From the NCBI GenBank assembly GCA_947488755.1, contig CANLAD010000001.1, forward strand, positions 944,247-1,008,246: a stretch of 64,000 bases of DNA, in the 5' to 3' direction. The notes beneath the pieces were generated by a model, which saw nothing but the letters and a program-made list of their open reading frames with translations, was not told where the DNA came from and did no database searches. Positions within the stretch are counted from its first letter, which is position 1, and each line of letters opens with the position of its first letter. The DNA comes from an uncultured Erythrobacter sp. GTDB lineage: Bacteria; Pseudomonadota; Alphaproteobacteria; Sphingomonadales; Sphingomonadaceae. Shown here piece after piece: positions 1 to 9,427 of this stretch. A program made the translations under genes and the position numbers.

Positions 1-3
1 TTC

Positions 4-88
4 CGTCATCGCGAGGCCTGAAAGGCCGTGGCGATCCAGTCCGTGCAGAACTGGAATGCCACGTCGCCTGCGGCTCCTCGCAATGACG
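4..88. repeat. Short palindromic repeat (cgtcatcgcgag...ctcgcaatgacg), copy 1
   Basis: Ends are imperfect inverted repeats (CGTCATCGCGAG / CTCGCAATGACG). Shares the segment tggaatgccacgtcgcctgcggctcctcgcaatgacg with copy 2 at 11531-11631. Confidence 0.8.
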
Positions 89-101
89 GAGGAACGGACC
101 A

Positions 102-1160
102 TCACTCTGCCAGAATGCCATCGATAGCCTCACCGATGCGGACGGGGCCTGGGAAATAGGCCCATTCGAGGCTGTGCGGATAGGGCGTGTCGAAGCCGGT
201 GACGCGTTCGACCGGCGCTTCGAGATGGTAGAAGCAGCGCTCCGTCACCAGCGCCGACAGCTCCGCGCCAAAGCCTGACGTGCGCGTCGCCTCATGGACG
301 ATCAGGCAGCGCCCGGTCTTGCGAACCGAGGCCTCGATTGCCTCGATGTCGAGCGGGACGAGCGTGCGCAGATCGAGTATCTCGGCATCCACGCCCTTCG
401 CCTCGCACACGGCCTGTGCGACGTGGACCATCGTGCCATAGGTCAGCACGGTCAGCGCCTCGCCGCGCGTCACATGCCGCGCTTCGCCGAGCGGGATGCG
501 ATAATAGCCTTCGGGAACGACGCTGTCGGGATGCTTCTTCCAAGGTTCGACCGGCTTGTCGTAAAAGCCGGAGAATGGGCCGTTATAAATGCGCTTTGGC
601 TCGAAGAAGATGACCGGGTCGTTGTCTTCGATCGCAGCGATCAACAGCCCCTTGGCATCGTAGGGCGTCGCCGGGATCACCGTTTTCAAGCCCGAGACAT
701 GCGTGAAGATGCTTTCCGGCGATTGCGAGTGCGTCTGCCCGCCAAAGATCCCGCCGCCGAACGGGGAGCGCACCGTCATCGGCGCGATGAATTCGGTTGC
801 CGAGCGATAGCGCAACCGCGCCGCTTCCGAGATCAACTGGTCGAGGCCGGGATAGATGTAATCGGCAAACTGGATTTCCGGCACAGGGCGCAGGCCATAG
901 GCGCCCATGCCCACCGCAACGCCAATGATCCCGCATTCGCTGATCGGGGTGTCGAAAACGCGGGTCTTGCCATGCTTTTCCTGAAGGCCCGCGGTGCAGC
1001 GGAACACGCCGCCGAAATAGCCGACATCCTCGCCCATCACGATGACATCGTCGTCGCGCCCGAGCATGATGTCGAGCGCTTCGTTGATCGCCTCGATCAT
1101 GTTGATGCGGCGTTCGGTTTGGGCCTCTGCCGTCGGCACGGTCTGGCTGTCGGCGTTCAT
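102..1160 (-). CDS. Branched-chain 2-oxoacid dehydrogenase E1 component, beta subunit
   Basis: MIEAINEALDIMLGRDDDVIVMGEDVGYFGGVFRCTAGLQEKHG...; transketolase-like E1-beta family. Start taken at MNADSQ (ATG at 1160), overlapping the E1-alpha stop. Confidence 0.9.
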   Translation of the reverse strand: MNADSQTVPTAEAQTERRINMIEAINEALDIMLGRDDDVIVMGEDVGYFGGVFRCTAGLQEKHGKTRVFDTPISECGIIGVAVGMGAYGLRPVPEIQFADYIYPGLDQLISEAARLRYRSATEFIAPMTVRSPFGGGIFGGQTHSQSPESIFTHVSGLKTVIPATPYDAKGLLIAAIEDNDPVIFFEPKRIYNGPFSGFYDKPVEPWKKHPDSVVPEGYYRIPLGEARHVTRGEALTVLTYGTMVHVAQAVCEAKGVDAEILDLRTLVPLDIEAIEASVRKTGRCLIVHEATRTSGFGAELSALVTERCFYHLEAPVERVTGFDTPYPHSLEWAYFPGPVRIGEAIDGILAE

Positions 1161-2461
1161 TCGTAGGGCCTTTCCGTGCCGAACTTCGCGATCCGTTCGG
1201 CCGTCGCCTGCTCGGCCTGCTCCTTGAGATGCCAGGGCAGCTCCTCGAACACGTCTTCGAACATGGTGTGGAAGGGGTGGTGCAGACCGTGGCCAAGAAT
1301 GCCGTTCTTCTCGGCTTCCTTGGTGGTCGCCTTGACCCGTTCGGCGCATTCCTTGTCCATCGCGGCCTGCCGGTCCTCGTCCCATTCGCCCAGCGCGATC
1401 AGGTGGTTCTTGAGCCGCATGACCGGATCGCCCAGCGGCCATTCCTCGCGTTCCTGCGCGCTGCGATAGCCGCTCGGATCATCGGAAGTGGAGTGCCCCT
1501 CCGCGCGATAGGTAAAGAACTCGATCAGGGTCGGTCCCTGATTGGCCCGCGCCCGGTTTGCCGCCCATTGCTGCGCCGCGTAGCAGGCGAGCGCATCGTT
1601 GCCATCCACCCTCAGACCGGCGAGCCCGTATCCCAGCGCGCGCGCCGCGAACGTCGTGCGTTCTGCACCAGCAAAGCCGGAGAAGCTGCTGATCGCCCAC
1701 TGGTTGTTGATAACATTGAGGATTACCGGTGCATTATAGACCGTGGCGAATGTGCAGGCGCTGTGGAAATCGCCCTCCGCCGTGGACCCCTCGCCCACCC
1801 AGGTCGCCGCAATGCGGCTGTCGCCCTTGATCGCGCTCGCCATCGCCCAGCCGACCGCCTGCGGGGTTTGTGTCGCGAGATTGCCGGAAATGCTGAAGAA
1901 GCTGTGTTCGCGGCTTGAATACATGATCGGCAGCTGGCGGCCCTTCAGCTTGTCGCCCTTGTTCGAATAGATCTGGTTGATCATTTCGAGCAGCGGATAA
2001 CCGCGCGCGATCAGCACGCCCTGCTGGCGATAGCTGGGGAACACCATGTCATCGCTCGCCAGCGCCATCGAGGCGGCCACGCTCGTCGCCTCCTCGCCGG
2101 TGCATTTCATGTAAAACGAAGTCTTGCCCTGCCGCTGGCCGCGAAACATGCGCTCATCGAACGCGCGGACCAGCGCCATGTGGCCGAGCATGGTGCGCAG
2201 GGTTTCGGGATCGAGCTTGGGATCCCAGGGTCCGTGCGCCCTGTCGTCCTCGCCCAGCACCCGCACGAGGCTGTAGGCGAGATCCTTCATATCCTCCGGC
2301 TTGGCGCTTTCATCGGGACGCGGCTGAGCACCTGCTTCGCCAACATCGATATCGGAGAAATCGACCGTGTCGCCGGGGCGGCATTTGGGCTCGGGCACGT
2401 GGAGGGCGAGCGCGGGACGGTTGTCGCCTGCGGGTGGGGTGTGGTCGGCCTGATCGGCCAT
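1157..2461 (-). CDS. Branched-chain 2-oxoacid dehydrogenase E1 component, alpha subunit
   Basis: TSFYMKCTGEEATSVAASMAL...WVGEGSTAEGDFHSACTFATVYNAPVILNVINNQWAIS; TPP-binding E1-alpha. Overlaps the E1-beta start by 4 bp. Confidence 0.9.
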   Translation of the reverse strand: MADQADHTPPAGDNRPALALHVPEPKCRPGDTVDFSDIDVGEAGAQPRPDESAKPEDMKDLAYSLVRVLGEDDRAHGPWDPKLDPETLRTMLGHMALVRAFDERMFRGQRQGKTSFYMKCTGEEATSVAASMALASDDMVFPSYRQQGVLIARGYPLLEMINQIYSNKGDKLKGRQLPIMYSSREHSFFSISGNLATQTPQAVGWAMASAIKGDSRIAATWVGEGSTAEGDFHSACTFATVYNAPVILNVINNQWAISSFSGFAGAERTTFAARALGYGLAGLRVDGNDALACYAAQQWAANRARANQGPTLIEFFTYRAEGHSTSDDPSGYRSAQEREEWPLGDPVMRLKNHLIALGEWDEDRQAAMDKECAERVKATTKEAEKNGILGHGLHHPFHTMFEDVFEELPWHLKEQAEQATAERIAKFGTERPYE

Positions 2462-2566
2462 GAATACGCTCTCCCTTTCGGCCGATGACAGCCGCGCTTT
2501 GTCGTTTTCTGGGCGCTGGTTATTTCAGCGTCCAAGGGGGGTCAAGCGTTCCCGAGAGGGTATAGA

Positions 2567-3571
2567 TCAGACCGCAACAGGGGCCTTGATCGGGGGGTGC
2601 GGGGCGTAATCATGCACCACGAAATCATCGATCCGGTAATCGAATATTGTTTCGGGCTTTCTGACGATTTCGAGGAGAGGGCGCCCGGTCGGCTCACGGG
2701 TCAGCTGTTCCTCGATCAGATCGGCGTGATTGAGGTAGAGATGCACATCGCCGCCCATCCATACCAGCTCGCCAGGCTGCATGTCGGTCTGCTGCGCCAT
2801 CATCCGGGTGAGCAGCGCGGCGGACCACAGATTGAACGGCAGGCCCAGCGCGACGTCGCAGCTGCGCTGATAAAGCAAACAATTGAGCCGCGCGTCCGCG
2901 CCCTCCCCCTCGACATGGAACTGGTAGGTCTTGTGGCACGGGGGCAGCGCCATGCGGTCGAGCTCGGCGACGTTCCAGCCCTCGATAATATGGCGGCGGC
3001 TGGCGGGGTTGGTGCGAAGGCTGTCGACCACCTGAGCGACCTGATTGATCCCCTCGCCCGGTTCATACAGACCGTCGGGGCGATACCGGTAGGTCGGCCA
3101 GTCGACCCATTGCTTGCCATAGACCGGGCCGAGATCGCCCCACTTTTCCGCGAACGCTTCGTCATCCGCAATCCGCTGAACGAACGCGTCGAGCGGCAGA
3201 TTGTCACCGGTTTCGCGGACATAGCGGGCGTGTGGCCACTCGTTCCAGATCTTGACGCCTTGCAGCACGAGCGGGCGAATGTTCGTCTCGCCGGTCAGGA
3301 ACCACAGCATCTCGCGTGTCGCGGTCTTCCAATAGACCCGCTTGGTGGTCAGCAAAGGCATCGCGCCGTCGACGAGCGAGAAGCGAAGCTGCGCCCCGCA
3401 CACGGATCGTGTGCCAATCCCCGTCCTGTCTAGACGTTTGCTACCCTGCTCCCATATCTTCCGCATCAAGCGAAGATAGTGATGCTCAGGATGGTTCGGA
3501 TCTTTCGTTTCCGGAACGAAGAAATCTAGTTGTGCCTGCTCCATCGGCGCACCCAGCCAAGCGGCGGTCAC
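2567..3571 (-). CDS. thyA: Thymidylate synthase
   Basis: RTGIGTRSVCGAQLRFSL...GDLGPVYGKQWVDW...PPCHKTYQFHV...YQRSCDVALGLPFN...GDVHLYLNH motifs. The exact start may be the internal MEQAQLDFF. Confidence 0.93.
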   Translation of the reverse strand: MTAAWLGAPMEQAQLDFFVPETKDPNHPEHHYLRLMRKIWEQGSKRLDRTGIGTRSVCGAQLRFSLVDGAMPLLTTKRVYWKTATREMLWFLTGETNIRPLVLQGVKIWNEWPHARYVRETGDNLPLDAFVQRIADDEAFAEKWGDLGPVYGKQWVDWPTYRYRPDGLYEPGEGINQVAQVVDSLRTNPASRRHIIEGWNVAELDRMALPPCHKTYQFHVEGEGADARLNCLLYQRSCDVALGLPFNLWSAALLTRMMAQQTDMQPGELVWMGGDVHLYLNHADLIEEQLTREPTGRPLLEIVRKPETIFDYRIDDFVVHDYAPHPPIKAPVAV

Positions 3572-3749
3572 CTTGTGAAATCCCGTTGCTTTGCTTTTGG
3601 CATAGCCCTGTGTCCCTCTCCGGCAAGACCTGTGAATAACGCTGGAAAACTATCAGAGTCTCGTGGAATATTGAGGCTTGAAGTTAGGGTTTGTGAGGGT
3701 TAGAGCGCCGCCTCTGTCTCGTATTGGGGAGTTCTCCCCGAACATCGGT

Positions 3750-3826
3750 CGGGGAGTAGCTCAGCCTGGTAGAGCACTGTCTTCGGGAGGCAGGGGCCGG
3801 AGGTTCGAATCCTCTCTCCCCGACCA
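3750..3826 (+). tRNA. tRNA-Pro (CGG)
   Basis: cggggagTAgctcagcctggtagagcactgtctTCGGgaggcagg...ggttcgaatcc...ctccccgACCA; cloverleaf with 7-bp acceptor, anticodon CGG and encoded CCA. Confidence 0.95.
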
Positions 3827-3874
3827 GCATTTCGCGACTCAAAACCATCCGGGGGATGGTTTTGGCCGAAATGC
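3827..3874 (+). terminator. Nested hairpin immediately 3' of tRNA-Pro
   Basis: Outer stem GCATTTCG/CGAAATGC (8 bp), inner stem AAAACCATCC-ggg-GGATGGTTTT (10 bp). Confidence 0.55.
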
Positions 3875-3914
3875 TCCCAAGCGATAGCGCGGGAGGCCGT
3901 TTCGCCCCCAGCCG

Positions 3915-4370
3915 CTAAACCAGCCGCACCGACGCAAAGCCCAGGGCGATCGTCAGCAACCCCAGCCCTACCGAAAGCTGCACCCGCAGCATGAAAAAGT
4001 CGCGCGCCGCGTAGCCGAGCGCTCGGTCGACCAGCGGCGACAGAAGGATCAGCGCGCCAAGATACAGCAGCGCAGGCGCGGGCCATTCCCACCCGAACGT
4101 CCAGGGCAGAAACAGCGCCACCGCCAGCAGGCTCGGCATCACGGCGACGAGGTATACGCCTGCCCCCGCGCGCCCGCTCGCAATCGCCTGCCCCCACCAC
4201 ACTCCGCCGAGAAAGCTGAAAATCGCCGCCGCATAGGCAAACCCTCCGGCCAGCGCGTCGTAGGCATATTCGTGACCGGTCAGAACCAGTGCGAGACAGA
4301 AGATCTGCGGCAGCAGCCCGGCATAGCCGAGCCAGCGCGCGGCGGGGGTAAGCGTATTGGTCCCATCCAT
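3915..4370 (-). CDS. DUF3429-like membrane protein
   Basis: LGYAGLLPQIFCLALVL...GGVWWGQAI...LLSPLVDRALGYA; multiple TM segments resembling DUF3429. Confidence 0.65.
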   Translation of the reverse strand: MDGTNTLTPAARWLGYAGLLPQIFCLALVLTGHEYAYDALAGGFAYAAAIFSFLGGVWWGQAIASGRAGAGVYLVAVMPSLLAVALFLPWTFGWEWPAPALLYLGALILLSPLVDRALGYAARDFFMLRVQLSVGLGLLTIALGFASVRLV

Positions 4371-4449
4371 GAGGCGACAAACCATGACGGACGGCGCCCG
4401 GTTCCCGCAATTGCTTGATCCTTCGCCGCATCGCCGCCAAGCTCACCCG

Positions 4450-5223
4450 ATGAACCTGTTCGATCTATCGGGCCGCGTTGCGGTCATCACCGGGGGCAAT
4501 GGCGGACTCGGCCTTGCTATGGCGCGCGGGCTGGCGAAGGCGGGCGCGCATGTCGCGATCTGGGCGCGCGATGCGGACAAGAATGCGGCGGCCATCGAAG
4601 AACTCGGCAGGCTCGGCGCGGGAGAAGCGCGCGCAATGATTTGCGATGTGACGCAAGGACAACAAATCGAAGCGGCGATGGCCGCAACGCTCGACGCCTT
4701 CGGACGGGTCGATGTGTGCTTCGCCAATGCAGGGCGGTCTGGCGCGGGGACGCGCATCCCGGAGATGAGCGTCGAAGGCTGGGACGCGGTCATGGCGGTC
4801 AACACGCGCGGCGCGGCGCTGACCTACAAACACGTCACACGCCATATGATCGAGCGGGCGGAGAGCGGCGATCCGGGCGGAAAGCTGATCGCGACCTCAT
4901 CCGGGCAGTCGATCATGGGCGTCAACAAGAGCTCTGATTATGCCGCATCCAAGGCTGCTCTCAACGGACTGACGCGCGGGGCGGCGTTCGAGCTGGCGCG
5001 TTATGGCATCACCGCCAATGCGCTGTTGTTTGGGTTTTACGAGACCGACATTACCGCCGCGGCCAATCCCAAATTCGCCGAATGGATGGCGCAGCGCATT
5101 CCCTTGCGGCGGCCCGGCGATCACGAGGGGCTGGAGGGTGTGGCGGTGTTCTTCGCATCGTCACACAGCGACTACATCACCGGGCAATGCCTGCCGGTCG
5201 ATGGTGGATTGTCGATCAGCTAG
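4450..5223 (+). CDS. SDR-family oxidoreductase
   Basis: VAVITGGNGGLGLAMARGLAKAGA, NAG, YAASKAAL and PVDGG motifs of classical short-chain dehydrogenases. Confidence 0.92.
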   Translation: MNLFDLSGRVAVITGGNGGLGLAMARGLAKAGAHVAIWARDADKNAAAIEELGRLGAGEARAMICDVTQGQQIEAAMAATLDAFGRVDVCFANAGRSGAGTRIPEMSVEGWDAVMAVNTRGAALTYKHVTRHMIERAESGDPGGKLIATSSGQSIMGVNKSSDYAASKAALNGLTRGAAFELARYGITANALLFGFYETDITAAANPKFAEWMAQRIPLRRPGDHEGLEGVAVFFASSHSDYITGQCLPVDGGLSIS

Positions 5224-5378
5224 CGCCTGCGGTAGGCTTTTCTCAACACCGAGCCAAGCTTTTGGTTCCATTCGCTTTTTCGGAACGCAAACGTGCCTGA
5301 CCCCGTTGATTGGGCAGAAGCGGCGATGATGATAGATCCCCGGCCGCAAAGCGAACCGAAGACAAGGAACCATACGAG

Positions 5379-5561
5379 ATGCTCGAACTCATTACCCTGA
5401 TCGCCACGATTCTCATTCCCCCGCTCGGCGTTGCGCTGAAGAAGGGTCTTAGCACCGATTTCTGGATCAATTTGATCCTCACGCTGCTGTTCTTCATCCC
5501 CGGCCTGATCCACGGTATTTATGTGAACTACCTCAAGGGTGGTGACCGAGCGATCGCCTAA
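5379..5561 (+). CDS. YqaE/Pmp3 family small membrane protein
   Basis: LITLIATILIPPLGVALKKGLSTDFWINLILTLLFFIPGLIHGIYV; typical Pmp3 two-TM architecture. Confidence 0.85.
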   Translation: MLELITLIATILIPPLGVALKKGLSTDFWINLILTLLFFIPGLIHGIYVNYLKGGDRAIA

Positions 5562-5601
5562 CACAACACACAATCTGACTTGATCGCACGATCGAGCGGC
5601 A

Positions 5602-5627
5602 CGGGCCCGGGACATTTCCCGGGCCCG
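5602..5627 (+). terminator. Strong GC hairpin after the YqaE-like gene
   Basis: CGGGCCCGGG-acattt-CCCGGGCCCG, perfect 10-bp stem; poor T-tract. Confidence 0.5.
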
Positions 5628-5688
5628 CGTCGTTTGTGTGCGGGTTTCGAGTTGCGGGGCCGCCCATGCGTGCCCACTTGGAGTGACG

Positions 5689-7098
5689 ATGGACGACAAC
5701 ACATTCGATAACGAGCCTGGCGAAGATGGCGATGGCGGCTTCCGCGATCGACCCGAAGACAAGTCCCGCCAGCGCGCGGTTCCGTCCGGCCGCATGGCGC
5801 GTATCGGCACGTTCGGGCGTCTGGTCGGCGGTGTCGCGGGCGGCATGGCGGCCGAGGGCGCGCGGCGACTACGAAGCGGCGAACCGATCAATCCGCGCGA
5901 TCTCGTCCTGACGCCGGGCAATGTGCAGCGCATGACCGATCGCCTCTCGCATCTGCGCGGTGCGGCGATGAAAATGGGGCAGACGATCAGCCTGGACGCA
6001 GGAGATTTCCTGCCTGACGAGCTGTCGAAAATCCTCGCGACCTTGCGCGATCAGGCGAACTTCATGCCGACCAAGCAGCTCGACAAGGTGCTGAAGGCGG
6101 AATGGGGTGCGGACTGGCGCAAGCAGTTCCGCTGGTTCAACCCCCGCCCCATCGCCGCCGCCTCGATCGGGCAGGTGCACAAGGCGCTGACCCGCGATGG
6201 CGAATTGCTGGCGATCAAGGTGCAATATCCCGGCGTTGCCAGAAGCATCGACAGCGATGTCGATAACGTGATGACGCTATTGAAGGTCGCAGGCTTCGCC
6301 CCGCCCGAAATCGAGGTCGATAAGCTGCTCGCCGCGGCCAAACGCCAATTGCACGAGGAAGCCGACTACCAGCGCGAGGGCGAGCAGATGCAGCTCTATC
6401 GCGAAAAGCTCGCCGATACCGAAGGCTTCGTGGTGCCGCGCCTGCATGAAGGTCTGACGCGCGGTTCGATCCTGGCGATGAGTTTCGAGGAAGGCGTCTC
6501 GATCGAGGCGCTGGCCGATGAGCCGGACGAGCGCCGCGACGAAGTCTACGCCCGCCTGCTGCGGCTGGTGGCGCGCGAATTGTTCGAATTCGGGATCATG
6601 CAGACCGATCCAAACTTCGCCAACTTCCACTTCCGCCGCGAAACGGGCGAGATCGTGCTGCTCGATTTCGGAGCCTGCCGCCCGGTCGATCCGGCGGTCG
6701 CGAACGGGTATCGCGCCATGCTCATCGCCGGATTGAAAGGCGACCGCGAAGAGGTGCTTAAGGAAACGATCAACGCCGGTTTCATGATGCCGATCGTGGC
6801 CGAAAAGCACCCCGAGCGGGTCAATCGCATGATCGAGATCGTGATCAGCGAAATGCGCGAGGACAGGAAGTTCGACTTCGGCGACCGCGCCTTCGTGCCG
6901 CTGTTGCGCGAGGAAGGTTATGCCATCGCGCAGGACAAGGACACCTGGGCCTTCCCACCGGTCGAGACGCTGTTCGTCCAACGCAAGGTCAGCGGCACCG
7001 CGCTGCTGGGCGCGCGGCTCAAGGCGAAGGCGAATGTGCGGCGAATTACCGAAGATGTGCTGGGCTATACCGAGCCGTTTCCGGTGCCGCAGCCCTAG
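5689..7098 (+). CDS. ABC1/UbiB-like (AarF) atypical kinase
   Basis: RGAAMKMGQTISLD, PIAAASIGQVHKA, LLAIKVQYPG, MQTDPNFANFHF and LLDFGACR motifs. Confidence 0.9.
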   Translation: MDDNTFDNEPGEDGDGGFRDRPEDKSRQRAVPSGRMARIGTFGRLVGGVAGGMAAEGARRLRSGEPINPRDLVLTPGNVQRMTDRLSHLRGAAMKMGQTISLDAGDFLPDELSKILATLRDQANFMPTKQLDKVLKAEWGADWRKQFRWFNPRPIAAASIGQVHKALTRDGELLAIKVQYPGVARSIDSDVDNVMTLLKVAGFAPPEIEVDKLLAAAKRQLHEEADYQREGEQMQLYREKLADTEGFVVPRLHEGLTRGSILAMSFEEGVSIEALADEPDERRDEVYARLLRLVARELFEFGIMQTDPNFANFHFRRETGEIVLLDFGACRPVDPAVANGYRAMLIAGLKGDREEVLKETINAGFMMPIVAEKHPERVNRMIEIVISEMREDRKFDFGDRAFVPLLREEGYAIAQDKDTWAFPPVETLFVQRKVSGTALLGARLKAKANVRRITEDVLGYTEPFPVPQP

Positions 7099-8849
7099 CC
7101 TTCCGATTGTTCCGAGGCGATCCAGCGGTCGATATGCTCTTCCAGGACTGACAACGGGATGGAGCCGTTCTCCAGGACAGCGTCGTGGAACGCGCGCAGG
7201 TCAAAGTCCGCGCCCAGCGCCTCCTCCGCACGGGTGCGCAGTTCGCGGATCTTCAACTCGCCGACCTTGTAAGCCAGCGCCTGCCCCGGCCAAGTCATGT
7301 AGCGGTTGACCTCGGCATCGACATTGCCCGGCGTCAGCGCGGTGTTGTCGAGCATGTAGTCGACGGCCTGCTGTTTGCTCCAACCTTTGGAATGCAGTCC
7401 GGTATCGACCACCAAGCGCGTGGCACGCCACATCTCGTAGCTTAGCCGACCCATCTGCTTGGCGGGCGTGTCGTACAGCCCCATTTCGATCCCGAGCCGC
7501 TCGGAATACAGCCCCCACCCTTCGACGAAGGCGGTGAAGAACGTGCCGTTGGCGCGCAGCGGGTGGATGTCGAGCTCCTGCTGAAGCGCGATCTGATGGT
7601 GGTGGCCGGGCACCGCTTCATGCACGCCAAGCGCAGGCAGCTCCCACAGCGGGCGCTGATCGAGCTCGGTGGTGTTGATGCGATAGATGCCGGGCTGGCC
7701 GGTATCGAGCGATCCGGGTTCGTAATAGGCGGTCGTGTTGCCCGGCGCATTGGCGGCGGGGATCGGCTCCACCGTATAAGGCTGGCGGGGCAGCGTGCCG
7801 AACAGCTTGGGCATGTAGCCGTCGATCTCTTTAGCCAGCGCTGCGACGTATTCGACGTATTCGTCGGCGTCGGTCATGTAAAATTGCGGATCGGTGCGCA
7901 GATGCTCGATGAAGGCTTCGCGCGTGTCGAACCCGGCCTCGGCCGCAACCGCCTCCATTTCAGCACGAATCCGGGCGACTTCCGACAGGCCGAGCTGATG
8001 CACCTCGTCAGGCGTCATATTGGTCGTGGTGAAGCTCTTCACGCGATAGGCATAGTATTCCTCACCTCGCGGCGTCGCGAGAATGCCGGGTACGCCGGTG
8101 CGACAATTGGGGGCGTAGTCCTCGGTATAGAACGTGAGGAATTCGCGGTAGGCGGGCTGCACTTCGTTTTCGATCGCGGTTTTCGCGGCGAGGCTCAATT
8201 CCTCCCACTTGTCCGCGCTGATCGACGCGGGCTTATCTCCCGCGAAAGGCTGCCAGAACGGCGACTGTGTGTAATCATCGACGATCTGTTGCGAGATGCG
8301 GTTTTCGAAGCCCTCCATCGGCTCGCATGGCTGGGTCAGCCCACGCGAAACCGCCTCGCGGCTACGCTCGATCCCTTGCGCATTGATCGCGCGAAAGGCG
8401 TTCAGCCGATCGATATAGCTCTCGTAATCGGCGAGCGTGAAAAACGGGGAGCGATAGGGCAGCGAGGCGAAACCGGAGAACCAGCCACCGCGATTGGTGA
8501 ACAGGATGTAGCGGGTGTGCGGATGCTCGCTCGCGGCCAGCTGATCTTCAAAACTGGTTTCCAGCACCGCGTAATCGACCTGCATGTCCAGCGGCAGAGC
8601 ATCCTCGTCAATCGCCTGCAACCGCGCCAGATATGCGCGGGTTTCGGCAATCTGCCGGTCATATTCGGCGAGCGAGAGATCGCCCAGCTTCCCGTCCCCG
8701 CGCCGATCCCCGATGCTGGTCGCCAGGGTCGGCGCCACATCGAGCGTCGATTGCCACACCTCTTCGCGCAAAGCCTCGTAATCCTCGACCGGTCCGGCGA
8801 GAGCAGGCACCGCGGTTGCGAGAACAAGGGCTGAAACGAGATAGCGCAT
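7095..8849 (-). CDS. DUF885 family secreted peptidase-like protein
   Basis: Signal peptide MRYLVSALVLATAVPALA; HEAVPGHHHQIALQQEL and SYEMWRATRLVVDTGLHSKGW motifs. Confidence 0.88.
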   Translation of the reverse strand: MRYLVSALVLATAVPALAGPVEDYEALREEVWQSTLDVAPTLATSIGDRRGDGKLGDLSLAEYDRQIAETRAYLARLQAIDEDALPLDMQVDYAVLETSFEDQLAASEHPHTRYILFTNRGGWFSGFASLPYRSPFFTLADYESYIDRLNAFRAINAQGIERSREAVSRGLTQPCEPMEGFENRISQQIVDDYTQSPFWQPFAGDKPASISADKWEELSLAAKTAIENEVQPAYREFLTFYTEDYAPNCRTGVPGILATPRGEEYYAYRVKSFTTTNMTPDEVHQLGLSEVARIRAEMEAVAAEAGFDTREAFIEHLRTDPQFYMTDADEYVEYVAALAKEIDGYMPKLFGTLPRQPYTVEPIPAANAPGNTTAYYEPGSLDTGQPGIYRINTTELDQRPLWELPALGVHEAVPGHHHQIALQQELDIHPLRANGTFFTAFVEGWGLYSERLGIEMGLYDTPAKQMGRLSYEMWRATRLVVDTGLHSKGWSKQQAVDYMLDNTALTPGNVDAEVNRYMTWPGQALAYKVGELKIRELRTRAEEALGADFDLRAFHDAVLENGSIPLSVLEEHIDRWIASEQSEG

Positions 8850-8917
8850 TGATGACCACTCCAGTGTAAACTCGGCGTTCGTTGTGTTTTTCACACGTGC
8901 CGCTAATCACGCCTAAC

Positions 8918-9418
8918 ATGGTCGACGCCAAAACCACCAGACCCGCCGTGCTGTTCGTTTGTCTCGGCAATATCTGCCGCTCGCCCATGGCGGAAGGCGC
9001 GTTTCGGCAAATGGCTGACAAAGTGGTGTTGCCGGTTACGGTCGCTTCCGCGGGGACAGCGGATTATCATGTCGACAGCCCTCCGGACCCGCGCGCGATA
9101 GCGACCGCCAGCGCTCACGGAGTGGATATTTCGAGTCTGCGCGGGCGGCAGTTGGAACGCTCCGACTTTCACGACTTCACCCACATTTTCGCGCTCGACA
9201 ATGCGAATATGGAAGGGATCAGAGCGCGCGCACCCGGGCACGGCACTGCTCGTGTCTCCCTTCTGCTGGATGCACTCGATGGTGCGAAGGGCGAACCTGT
9301 GGTCGATCCGTATCATGGCGACGAAGCCGGGTTCGAAGCTTGCTGGGAGACGATCAGCGAGGCGGTCGATGCGTTGGTGGCACGCTTCCAGCGAGATGGT
9401 GTCGACGCGCGGTTCTAG
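8918..9418 (+). CDS. Low-molecular-weight protein tyrosine phosphatase
   Basis: VLFVCLGNICRSPMAEG P-loop (CX5R) and C-terminal VVDPYHGD. Confidence 0.93.
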   Translation: MVDAKTTRPAVLFVCLGNICRSPMAEGAFRQMADKVVLPVTVASAGTADYHVDSPPDPRAIATASAHGVDISSLRGRQLERSDFHDFTHIFALDNANMEGIRARAPGHGTARVSLLLDALDGAKGEPVVDPYHGDEAGFEACWETISEAVDALVARFQRDGVDARF

Positions 9419-9427
9419 CCTCTGCCC

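Noticed and set aside
3700-4446. 248-aa minus-strand ORF containing GERIRTSGPCLPKTVLYQAELLPD
   Set aside because: That peptide is the antisense translation of tRNA-Pro, a widespread spurious annotation; the remainder is out of frame with the DUF3429-like gene.
7563-8834. 423-aa + strand ORF
   Set aside because: Antisense to the DUF885 gene with a signal peptide and HEAVPGHH motif; shadow ORF.
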